A model generated the notes under the pieces. That model saw only the letters and a list, made by a program, of their open reading frames with translations. It was not told the origin of the DNA and searched no databases. The translations under genes and the position numbers were made by a program. DNA of 7,121 nt from Pseudonocardia sp. (GTDB lineage Bacteria > Actinomycetota > Actinomycetes > Mycobacteriales > Pseudonocardiaceae), in NCBI GenBank assembly GCA_030453005.1, contig JAKDLE010000143.1, positions 1-7,121 of the forward strand. Direction: 5' to 3'. Positions 1 to 5,461 of the stretch are shown piece by piece. Every line of letters starts with the position of its first letter. The stretch's first letter is position 1.

Positions 1-5
1 GGCCG

Positions 6-1223
6 GTGGTCACTCGCCGCCGCGGCCGGGCCCGAGGCATCCCGGGAGGCCTGGACCTGGTCCGGGTCGGTCTGCTCCTCGCCGGCCTGCTCGCCGTGGC
101 GACCGGGTTGCTGCCCGCCGCGGAGGCGCGGCAGAGCCTGGCGCGCGTCGCCCCGCTGCTGCTGTTCCTCGGCAGCGTCATCGTGCTGGCCACCCTCACG
201 ATGCACGCCCGGGTCTTCGACGCCGTCGCCGCCCGGCTCGCGATCGTCGCCCGCGGCGACTACGTCGCACTGTTCGCGCTGGTCGTCGTGTTCGCGTCGG
301 CGACGACGTTCCTGCTCAACCTGGACACCACCGCCGTGCTGCTGACCCCGGTCCTGCTGGCGCTGGCCGTGCGGTCGGGCATCGCGGCGCTGCCGCTGTC
401 GATGACAACGATCTGGTTGTCAAACACCGCCAGTCTGCTGCTGCCGGTGTCCAACCTGACAAACCTGCTCGCCGCCGACCGTGTCGGGTCGGCGCCGCTC
501 GACTTCGCCGCCCGGATGTGGCTGCCCCAGCTCGCCGTCGTCGCGGCCACGACGGCCTTCCTCTGGGCCTGCTACTGGCGTCGGGGTCGCCGCGGCGACG
601 GCCGCTACCGCCCACCCGCGCCCGTCCGCATGCAGACCGCACGCGAACGCGTCCTGTTCCGGGTGTCGGCCGGGGCCTGCGTCCTGTTCGTCGTCGCGAT
701 CCCGGTCCTGCGCGAGCGGATCGGCTACGCCGCGGCGGGCGCGGCGCTCATCGTGCTCGTGGCCTTCGCCCGGCTGGACCCCGGCCGGCTCCGGGTCGGC
801 CTCGTCCCCTGGCGGCTGCTGGTCCTCGTGACCGGCCTGTTCCTGGTGGTGCCGGCGCTCGCGCGGCTCGGCCTCGACGAGGTGACGGCCGCGCTGGTCG
901 GCACGTCCTCGGACGCCGGTGGTGTGTTCCGGGCCGCCGCGGTGGGGGCCGGGCTGTCCAACGTCGTCAACAACCTGCCCGCCTACGTGGCCGTGGAGGC
1001 CGTGGTCCCGACCGGGAACGACGAGCAGCTGTTCGGCCTGCTGATCGGCACGAACGTCGGCCCACTCGTCACGCCGTGGGCGTCGCTGGCCACCCTGCTG
1101 TGCCTGGAGTCCTGCCGAGCCCACGGGCTGCGCGTCGACGTCCGCCGCTTCGCGCTGCACGGCCTGGGGCTCGCCGTGGTCTCGGTGGTGGTCGGCGTCG
1201 GCGCCCTGCTGCTCACGGCCTGA
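6..1223 (+). CDS. ArsB/SLC13-like integral membrane permease
   Basis: The product is a 405-aa, very hydrophobic protein with about ten or more predicted membrane segments, for example near residues 18-37, 48-66, 86-104, 108-123, 172-190, 218-234, 240-255, 268-286, 343-366 and 384-403. Two related polar motifs break the hydrophobic stretches: NLDTTAVLLTP (105-115) with SNTASLLLPVSNLTNLL (139-155) in the first half, and GLSNVVNNLPAYV (316-328) in the second. This two-halved pattern, with Asn/Thr/Ser-rich re-entrant segments, is typical of the ion-transporter superfamily containing ArsB, NhaD and SLC13 carriers. I infer a secondary transporter for an anion such as arsenite or a carboxylate; the substrate cannot be read from sequence. 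The GTG at position 6 lies at the window edge with no visible ribosome binding site, so the true start may be upstream. No arsenic genes (arsR, arsC) are next to it here. Downstream lies decayed DNA, so it is not in an operon with the next intact gene. Confidence 0.85.
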   Translation: MVTRRRGRARGIPGGLDLVRVGLLLAGLLAVATGLLPAAEARQSLARVAPLLLFLGSVIVLATLTMHARVFDAVAARLAIVARGDYVALFALVVVFASATTFLLNLDTTAVLLTPVLLALAVRSGIAALPLSMTTIWLSNTASLLLPVSNLTNLLAADRVGSAPLDFAARMWLPQLAVVAATTAFLWACYWRRGRRGDGRYRPPAPVRMQTARERVLFRVSAGACVLFVVAIPVLRERIGYAAAGAALIVLVAFARLDPGRLRVGLVPWRLLVLVTGLFLVVPALARLGLDEVTAALVGTSSDAGGVFRAAAVGAGLSNVVNNLPAYVAVEAVVPTGNDEQLFGLLIGTNVGPLVTPWASLATLLCLESCRAHGLRVDVRRFALHGLGLAVVSVVVGVGALLLTA

Positions 1224-1286
1224 GCCTGAGGCACGTGGATTGCGGGCATGGTGCCGGGATCGCGTCGCGGCCGTGTGTGACGGTGA

Positions 1287-1580
1287 AGAGCCGGTGGCCG
1301 ATGGTCGCTCGACCACCCGGCCGTGGCGCAGCTGCTGTTCTGGCGGCCCGTGCCGAGCTTCGAGCCGACACCGGCGGCGATGGCTCCGAGCGTCGAGATG
1401 GTCAGGCTCCAGCGCCAGGCGCCGGCCGCCGCCGCGGCTGCGGGCGAACTCGGTCCGGGTGCCGGCTCCGACGAGGCGCTCTGGCTGGCCTCGGTGCTCA
1501 TCAGCGGCGTCATCGGCCAGGCGATGGCCCTTCCAAATTCTCCATGGCCCGAGATCCTGGCAGGCATCGTCCTCGTCATG
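1287..1580 (+). pseudogene. Relic of a TetR-family regulator (C-terminal ligand domain only)
   Basis: One frame, open from just after a TGA at 1284 to a TGA at 1641, encodes RWSLDHPAVAQLLFWRPVP, then SFEPTPAAMAPSVEMV and DEALWLASVLISGVIGQAMA. This order is what I recall from the C-terminal ligand-binding half of a group of actinobacterial TetR regulators (HPA..QLLFWRPVPGFEP...APSVE...LISGV.GQ). The helix-turn-helix half is missing: nothing resembling it lies in the roughly 60 bases between the permease stop and this segment. After about 1530 the likeness fades. The stretch is therefore best read as a truncated remnant, unable to bind DNA as it stands. A GTG at 1323 could start a 106-aa ORF, but that start falls inside the domain. 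Family assignment rests on recalled motif patterns. The rest of 1224-1639 holds nothing else I can recognise. Confidence 0.55.
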
Positions 1581-1639
1581 ATCGTCAAGAGCGGTGCCAG
1601 GACGACAGATCTGTCGCTATGCCACCACTCTCGGCGATC

Positions 1640-2344
1640 ATGAGGCCCTCCTGCGCTGGCGGGCGAGGTCTGACCGAATTCGCCAGCAGGGTCAACGGGT
1701 GGGCAAACGCCAGGCTGCCGGATCATCACCGAGGGCGTGGTCCCGTCACTGCACCTCGACTACAAGCGCACCAAGATCAAGCAGTATCACAAAGAGAGGA
1801 GAGCGCTTCGGACCGAGACCACGATCAACGACACCCGCGACTTCGGGCTCTCGAAACGGCTGACCAACCTGCCCGCCCTGCGGCAGATCGGTTTCACCGC
1901 CAACCGGCGCCTGCACGGCGTCCAACGCATCAGTCACGACCCGATCCGCGGCGCCCAGGCGTTCACCGACCTGACCACGCCGATCGTCACCGACGTCGGC
2001 ACCCGCATCCCCGGACTGCGCTTCGGCGACGCCCGCGTGCACGCCCTGCTCGTCCACCGGCTACTGCCCCACGGCTTCACCAACCGTGAGCTGCGCCCCT
2101 CATCGCGCCCCTCCTCGGCACCACGCCCGAGGACATCGCCGCCGGGAAGATGACCGACGACCTGCGCCGGTTGCGTGCACACGGGCTCATCGAGCGCCTG
2201 CCCCGCACCCGCCGCTACCACGTCACCGGCCTCGCCGAGATCACCGACCCGGACCGACCCGCACCGTCCCGGCTGCGCGCCGCCGACCGCGCCTACCGCC
2301 GAGCCTTCGCCGACCTCGCCCACTACGCCCACCTCGCCGCCTGA
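1640..2344 (+). pseudogene. Degraded copy of a dispersed actinobacterial hypothetical gene (deletions plus frameshift)
   Basis: The segment reads as pieces of one larger protein in two frames. A short N-terminal piece (about 1640-1721), GLTEFASRVNGWANARLPD, is followed after a junction near 1715-1725 by a C-terminal body in another frame: RIITEGVVPSLHLDYKRTKI, KQYHKERRALRTETTINDTR, DFGLSKRLTNLPALRQIGF and on to 2096. At 2097-2098 one base is missing; restoring it resumes LIAPLLGTTPEDIAAGKMTD and DLRRLRAHGLIERLPRTRR to a TGA at 2342-2344. Intact relatives, as I remember them, are about 400-480 aa and occur in many scattered actinobacterial copies with no assigned function. Against them this copy lacks a large central-N part, a few residues around RVHALL/VHRLL, and about 20 residues between RYHVT (about 2225) and GLAEITDPD. 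The Lys/Tyr-rich piece near 1758-1800 is lower in GC than its neighbours, which suits foreign origin. It is surely non-functional as written; that it belongs to a mobile element is only inference. Confidence 0.65.
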
Positions 2345-2414
2345 ACTCCAGCCACAAGTTGACCCACACCCCGCAGTTGACTCGATCATGACGGCTTCGC
2401 CGCTCAAGCTCAGC

Positions 2415-2420
2415 TAAGCT
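2415..2420 (+). promoter_or_regulatory. Probable -10 element giving a leaderless transcript
   Basis: TAAGCT fits the actinobacterial TANNNT -10 consensus and ends 6 nt before the GTG at 2427, so transcription would begin at or next to the start codon. No purine-rich ribosome binding site precedes that GTG, which agrees with leaderless translation, common in actinobacteria. No convincing -35 box lies 16-19 nt upstream. The 82-nt gap before the gene (2345-2426) also holds a two-copy direct repeat AGTTGAC (2357-2363 and 2375-2381) of unknown meaning. Confidence 0.45.
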
Positions 2421-2426
2421 GCCCCC

Positions 2427-3101
2427 GTGGTAGAGCCCGACATCGCAGCCGATCCCGCCACCCGTGCGGCCGGACGGGCCACGGTCGACCTGCTCGGGGT
2501 GCTGGCCTACGGGGAGCTCTCGGCGTTCGACCGGCTCGCGGAGGACGCCCGGCACGCGCCCACCCTCAGCGGACGGGCGGCCCTGTCCTCGATGGCGGCG
2601 GCCGAGATCGGGCACTTCCGGATGCTGGAGGAGCACCTCCACGGTCTCGGCGTGCCGATCGAGGACGCGATGGCGCCGTTCGTCGTGATGTGGAACGGCT
2701 ACCACGCGTCCACCGCGCCGCGGAGCTGGCTGGAGTCGCTGGTCAAGGCCTATCTCGGGGACGGCCTGGCGGCCGACTTCTACCGTGAGGTGGCGGCCTG
2801 GGTGTCCGGCCCGACCGGTGAGCTGGTGCGGCACGTGCTCGCCGACACCGGGCACAGCGCTTTCGCCGAACGCGAGGTGAGGGCGGCCTGCGTCGCCGAC
2901 CGGCAGCTCCACGACCGCCTCGCCCTGTGGGGCCGCCGCCTGCTCGGGGAGGCCGTCACCCAGGCCCAGCACATCGTCGCCGAGCGCGACGAGCTCGCCG
3001 AGTTCATCGTCACCGGCTCGGGCGACCTGGCCGGGATCGGCGCCCTGCTCAGGAGGCTGCAGTCCAACCACGGCAAGCGGATGACGCGGCTGGGGCTCTG
3101 A
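2427..3101 (+). CDS. Ferritin-like protein, MiaE_2 (tRNA hydroxylase-like) family
   Basis: The product has 224 aa, is predicted mostly helical and has no signal peptide, so it should be cytosolic. Candidate metal ligands of a ferritin-like four-helix bundle are Glu30 in [12 protein letters not shown], Glu60 and His63 in [14 protein letters not shown] (an ExxH pair), and Asp140/His143 in [15 protein letters not shown] recognise the whole as the actinobacterial family related to tRNA-(ms2io6A)-hydroxylase (MiaE_2), the type of M. tuberculosis Rv3210c. Whether it hydroxylates tRNA is unproven: family members are named by fold similarity, and the third-helix ligand looks like DxxH rather than the usual ExxH. 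The GTG at 2427 is chosen because the frame starts there in register with the domain and a TAAGCT element sits 6 nt upstream. The DUF3107 gene follows on the same strand after 151 nt, too far for tight coupling but the usual neighbour. The alternative name is simply diiron ferritin-like protein. Confidence 0.85.
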   Translation: MVEPDIAADPATRAAGRATVDLLGVLAYGELSAFDRLAEDARHAPTLSGRAALSSMAAAEIGHFRMLEEHLHGLGVPIEDAMAPFVVMWNGYHASTAPRSWLESLVKAYLGDGLAADFYREVAAWVSGPTGELVRHVLADTGHSAFAEREVRAACVADRQLHDRLALWGRRLLGEAVTQAQHIVAERDELAEFIVTGSGDLAGIGALLRRLQSNHGKRMTRLGL

Positions 3102-3139
3102 GGGGCCCGCTTCGCTCACGGCGCAGCGCCCGTCCACGC

Positions 3140-3172
3140 CCCGGCCCGGCCGCTCGACTACCGTGGGCCGGG
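3140..3172 (+). other. 8-bp inverted repeat in the gap before the DUF3107 gene
   Basis: CCCGGCCC (3140-3147) and GGGCCGGG (3165-3172) are perfect complements around a 17-nt loop. With no T-run behind it, it could be a weak terminator for the ferritin-like gene or a leader structure. The loop contains TACCGT (3159-3164), which fits a -10 element and would give a transcript starting near 3171 that carries the tandem repeat in its leader. Both readings are inference, and in DNA this GC-rich an 8-bp stem can arise by chance. Confidence 0.25.
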
Positions 3173-3177
3173 TCAGT

Positions 3178-3237
3178 TCCCAGAGCATCATGTCCCAGAG
3201 CAGCATGTCCCAGAGCATCATGTCCCAGAGCAGCACG
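3178..3237 (+). repeat. Tandem repeat, four 15-bp units, upstream of the DUF3107 gene
   Basis: Four adjoining units occupy 3178-3192, 3193-3207, 3208-3222 and 3223-3237. They alternate TCCCAGAGCATCATG and TCCCAGAGCAGCATG, so the array is also two 30-bp units; the fourth ends ACG instead of ATG. Units 1-3 each contain ATG. The unit length is a multiple of three and the frame is the same as the downstream gene, so the array reads as a Ser/Gln/Met-rich pentapeptide repeat (MSQSS/MSQSI) that could be added to the N-terminus if an upstream ATG were used. The AGGAGG at 3241-3246 argues that normal translation starts after the array. Confidence 0.95.
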
Positions 3238-3240
3238 ACC

Positions 3241-3246
3241 AGGAGG
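3241..3246 (+). promoter_or_regulatory. Ribosome binding site that sets the DUF3107 start
   Basis: AGGAGG is a full-strength Shine-Dalgarno core lying 6 nt before the GTG at 3253. It selects that codon over the in-frame ATGs inside the tandem repeat (3190, 3205, 3220) and the GTG at 3163, none of which has a comparable site. Confidence 0.8.
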
Positions 3247-3252
3247 TCCCCG

Positions 3253-3486
3253 GTGGAGGTCAAGATCGGCATCGCGGAGAGCCAGCGCGAGCTCGTGGTG
3301 TCCAGCGACCAGACGCCGGACGAGGTCCAGGCGCTCGTGGACGCGGCGCTGGGCAGCGGTGACGGCGACGGCCTGCTGCGGCTCGTCGACGAGAAGGGCC
3401 GCAGGTACGTGATCCGCGGCGCGCAGATCGCCTACGTGGAGATCGCCCCCGAGGAGGGCCGACGGGTCGGCTTCGCCATCGGCTGA
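3253..3486 (+). CDS. DUF3107 family small protein (TB9.4/Rv3208A type)
   Basis: The GTG start gives 77 aa beginning MEVKIGIAESQRELVVSSDQ, followed by TPDEVQALVDAAL (21-33), an acidic/Gly turn (35-40), LLRLVDEKGRRYVIRGAQIA (41-60) and YVEIAPEEGRRVGFAIG (61-77). Length and layout match DUF3107, known in M. tuberculosis as TB9.4 (Rv3208A). The expected fold is a small alternating strand/helix domain; no catalytic residues stand out and I know of no firmly established function. A strong ribosome binding site (3241-3246) supports the start, and a longer start would add low-complexity repeat sequence not usual for the family. It converges on the DUF4873 gene with only 11 nt between the two stop codons and no clear terminator in that gap. 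The ferritin-like gene upstream is its usual companion. Confidence 0.87.
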   Translation: MEVKIGIAESQRELVVSSDQTPDEVQALVDAALGSGDGDGLLRLVDEKGRRYVIRGAQIAYVEIAPEEGRRVGFAIG

Positions 3487-3497
3487 TCCCACTCGGC

Positions 3498-3824
3498 TCA
3501 ATCGTCGTCGAGCCGCGGCTCGTCGAGTGTGAAGGGCGGGCGGCCGACGCCGGTGACCCGGTAGCGGCCCCACGGGTCGAGGTCGCCGAGGCGGGCGGGT
3601 GAGCCACCGCCGTCGGTCCGCAGCTCCAGCACGCTCGCCGCGGACGTCAGCGCGGTCAGCAGCGGCGGCTCCGGCGCCGTGTCGAGGGTGAGCCGCCCGA
3701 ACCAGTGCACCCGTCCGTCGTGCGGTTCGTGTCGGGCGTCGAGCACCACCCGCACCGGCACGTCGTCGCCGTTCACGGTGAGGGTGGCCGGGCCGGTGTA
3801 GCCCTCGTCGTGGTCGTCATCCAT
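3498..3824 (-). CDS. DUF4873 domain protein
   Basis: The product has 108 aa. After a short acidic head (MDDDHDE), the domain opens with GYTGPATLTVNGDDVPVRVV, continues through LDARHEPHDGRVHWFGRL (28-45) and ends with GRYRVTGVGRPPFTLDE (86-102) and an acidic tail. This is the pattern of DUF4873, a beta-rich domain of about 90 residues. From memory it is also found fused to the C-terminus of flavin-dependent monooxygenases in actinobacteria, where its role is unclear. Here it stands alone, and no flavoprotein is in the window. Its ATG overlaps the last 8 nt of the TetR gene, so it is almost certainly co-transcribed and translationally coupled with it. Since the divergent arm encodes a diiron oxygenase, I infer an accessory role in the same oxidation pathway, for example ligand or substrate binding. 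No catalytic residues can be named. Confidence 0.8.
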   Translation of the reverse strand: MDDDHDEGYTGPATLTVNGDDVPVRVVLDARHEPHDGRVHWFGRLTLDTAPEPPLLTALTSAASVLELRTDGGGSPARLGDLDPWGRYRVTGVGRPPFTLDEPRLDDD

Positions 3825-4503
3825 CGGACTCTCCTGTCCCGGTCGGCGGCAGCAGCCGCAGTGACGCGGACGGCGCGGTGCCCGCGCCGCCCAGCACCCC
3901 GGCCACGCCGCCCCAGACCAGCGTCGTGAGGTAGTCGGTGAGCGCCGCGCGGCTCATCGTGCGTCGCTCCAACCACCAGTCGCCCGCGCTCTGGACCATG
4001 CCGACCAGGCCCAGCGCCCAGGCCTCCGCGCCGCCCGAGTCGAGCTGTGCGGCCCGCAGCCGCCCGCCGAGCAGCGTGGCGAGCAGGCTCGCGATCGTCT
4101 GTCGGACGTCGTCGACGACCTCGGCTCCCGGCGTGTGCTCGCCCGGGTTGTGCACGACGAAGCGCCAGAGCTGGGGTTCCTCCTCGATGCCCGCCAGGAA
4201 CGCGTCGATCACCCCACGGATGTGCTCCCGGGGTTCCCGGTCCTGCTGGAGCTGCGGGGTGATGCGGGCCATCAGCAGGGCCGCGGCCTCCAGGCCGACG
4301 CACCGGTGCAGGTCGGCGCGGTCGTCGAAGTGCCGGTAGAGGACGGGTTTGGTGATCCCGGCCTGGGCCGCGATGTCGGCGACGGACACGCCAGGGCCGA
4401 GCCGGCGCACCGCGTCCATCGCGGCCCCCACCATCTCGGCGCGTCGCTCGGTCCGGCGGGTCTGGCGGTCGGTGGGCTTGACAGGAGGATCGGTCGACGG
4501 CAC
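3817..4503 (-). CDS. TetR/AcrR-family regulator of the oxygenase cluster
   Basis: From the GTG at 4503-4501 the product is 228 aa. The N-terminal helix-turn-helix is clear: VSVADIAAQAGITKPVLYRHFDDRADL at about residues 39-65, with KPVLYRHF as the recognition helix and the family's signature. The remaining 160 residues are the helical ligand/dimer domain. The frame stays open 39 codons further upstream, but those would overlap the divergent oxygenase gene, so the GTG is preferred. There is no ribosome binding site before it and the palindromic block (4504-4536) ends right at it. This suits a leaderless, autorepressed transcript: on the minus strand TTGCTG (4539-4534), a 17-nt spacer and TACCAC (4516-4511) could be a weak promoter. 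Its stop overlaps the DUF4873 start by 8 nt. I infer that it represses both divergent arms until a pathway substrate or product binds; the ligand is unknown. Confidence 0.88.
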   Translation of the reverse strand: MPSTDPPVKPTDRQTRRTERRAEMVGAAMDAVRRLGPGVSVADIAAQAGITKPVLYRHFDDRADLHRCVGLEAAALLMARITPQLQQDREPREHIRGVIDAFLAGIEEEPQLWRFVVHNPGEHTPGAEVVDDVRQTIASLLATLLGGRLRAAQLDSGGAEAWALGLVGMVQSAGDWWLERRTMSRAALTDYLTTLVWGGVAGVLGGAGTAPSASLRLLPPTGTGESDG

Positions 4504-4536
4504 GGTACCAGTGGTAACAGTTACTGTTGGTAACAG
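4504..4536. promoter_or_regulatory. Probable TetR operator in the divergent promoter region
   Basis: Three overlapping palindromes fill this block: TACCA-G-TGGTA (4506-4516), AACAGT-T-ACTGTT (4516-4528) and GTTAC-n5-GTAAC (4520-4534). It also holds a direct repeat TGGTAACAG (4512-4520 and 4528-4536) spaced 16 bp. It is AT-rich compared with its surroundings and lies between the divergent TetR GTG (4503) and oxygenase ATG (4562). That position, one helical turn or more from both starts, is where an autoregulating TetR dimer would block both promoters. The repeat spacing would allow two dimers, or one dimer using alternative half-sites. Exact binding boundaries cannot be told from sequence. Confidence 0.7.
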
Positions 4537-4561
4537 CAAGTGTCGGGAGGAATCGCACGCC

Positions 4562-5461
4562 ATGACCGCCGCTGCCACGAACGTGAACGACCGGGAGGCT
4601 ACGGCCGAGCGGCTGCTCAAGTCGTCGCTCGACCACTCCTACGAGCCCAGCATCGACATCGACTGGAGTGCCCCGCTCGTCGAGGGCAAGTGGGGCGTGC
4701 CCGAGCACCGCGTGTCGCTCTACGGCACGGACCTGTGGGACACGCTGACCGACGAGCAGAGGCGCACGCTCTCGATCCACGAGCTCTGCAGCGTGGCCCG
4801 CATCGGCCTGTGGTTCGAGATGATCCTCATGCAGATGCTGCTGCGGTACTCCTACGACCGGGACCCGCGCAGCAGGCACATCCAGTACGCGCTCGTCGAG
4901 ATCGCCGACGAGTGCCGGCACTCGATCATGTTCGCGAAGATGAACGCGCACTGCGGCGTGCCGGACTACCGGCCGCGCAGGCTCGTCCACGAGCTCGGCC
5001 GCGGCTTCAAGGCCGTCGCGTCGGGGCCCGCGATGTTCGCGGGCACCCTGTTCGTCGAGGAGATCCTCGACCAGCTCCAGCGTGAGGCGATGCGCGACGA
5101 GACGGTGCAGCCGATGACGCGGATGGTCAACCGCATCCACGTGACCGAGGAGGCCCGGCACGTCCGCTACGCCCGCGAGGAGCTGATGCGGATCATGCCC
5201 GAGACGAACAGCGCCGAGCGGGTGGCCGCGCGGTACCTCTCGGCCCGCATCGCCTACGTCGTGGCGAAGAACCTCATCCACCGCGACGTGTACGCCTCGG
5301 TGGGCATCGACCCGAAGATCGGGTACAAAGCCGCGCAGGCCAACCCGCACCATCGGGAGATGCTGCGGTGGTCGGCCCGCAAGCTGGTGCCCTTCCTGCG
5401 CGAACAGGGCATCATCGGAGGACCCACCGAGATCCTCTGGCGGAAGGCGCACCTGGTCTGA
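4562..5461 (+). CDS. AurF-type non-haem diiron oxygenase
   Basis: The product has 299 aa and is helical and soluble. It carries the full set of seven ligands expected from AurF (p-aminobenzoate N-oxygenase, PF11583). Glu86 is in GLWFEMIL; Glu117 and His120 are in IADECRHSIMF (DExxH); Glu166 is in LFVEEILD; His193, Glu197 and His200 are in RIHVTEEARHVRYA (HxxxExxH). The spacings E117-3-H120, E166-27-H193, H193-4-E197 and E197-3-H200 equal those I recall for AurF (E136/H139/E196/H223/E227/H230). An active dioxygen-activating diiron centre is therefore likely. The substrate is unknown: AurF itself oxidises an arylamine to a nitroarene, while many actinobacterial homologues are uncharacterised. 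The ATG at 4562 has GGGAGGA (4545-4551) 10 nt upstream. The gene is divergent from its TetR regulator and overlaps the hydrolase by 1 nt. Redox partners are not encoded in this window. Confidence 0.88.
   Translation: MTAAATNVNDREATAERLLKSSLDHSYEPSIDIDWSAPLVEGKWGVPEHRVSLYGTDLWDTLTDEQRRTLSIHELCSVARIGLWFEMILMQMLLRYSYDRDPRSRHIQYALVEIADECRHSIMFAKMNAHCGVPDYRPRRLVHELGRGFKAVASGPAMFAGTLFVEEILDQLQREAMRDETVQPMTRMVNRIHVTEEARHVRYAREELMRIMPETNSAERVAARYLSARIAYVVAKNLIHRDVYASVGIDPKIGYKAAQANPHHREMLRWSARKLVPFLREQGIIGGPTEILWRKAHLV

Noticed and set aside
1323..1643. A functional 106-aa gene starting at GTG 1323
   Set aside because: The start falls in the middle of a TetR ligand domain and has no ribosome binding site, and the likeness decays before the stop. 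A pseudogene fragment explains it better.
518..2089. A 523-aa plus-strand ORF spanning the permease end and the pseudogene region
   Set aside because: It is an out-of-frame shadow of the permease through high-GC DNA, rich in Arg/Pro/Ala, that runs on into unrelated remnants. Only its 1640-1721 part carries a recognisable fragment.
3178..3237. Short regular repeats that might suggest a CRISPR array
   Set aside because: The units are directly adjoining with no unique spacers and only 15 bp long; the same holds for the 18-bp units at 7026-7086.
3163..3252. Upstream GTG at 3163 or the repeat ATGs as the main DUF3107 start
   Set aside because: None has a ribosome binding site, and the family begins with the sequence encoded from 3253, which has AGGAGG 6 nt upstream.
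3509..3522. Perfect 14-bp palindrome CGAGCCGCGGCTCG at the DUF4873 3' end as a terminator
   Set aside because: It lies within the coding sequence (Glu-Pro-Arg-Leu-Asp region) and has no loop, and such GC palindromes are frequent by chance at this composition. It might still help end convergent transcription.
4478..4506. TTGACA (4478-4483) as a plus-strand -35 box for the oxygenase
   Set aside because: With a 17-nt spacer the -10 position reads CACGGT, a poor match. The hexamer lies inside the TetR coding region, so I could not support a promoter call.
4504..4620. Longer TetR start at 4620 on the minus strand
   Set aside because: It would overlap the oxygenase coding start and translate the operator block; the added 39 residues have no resemblance to a TetR N-terminus.
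3773..5452. A 559-aa minus-strand ORF opposite the oxygenase and TetR genes
   Set aside because: It is antisense to the well-supported AurF-type gene and out of frame with the TetR gene. Its composition is typical of GC-bias shadows and shows no domain.
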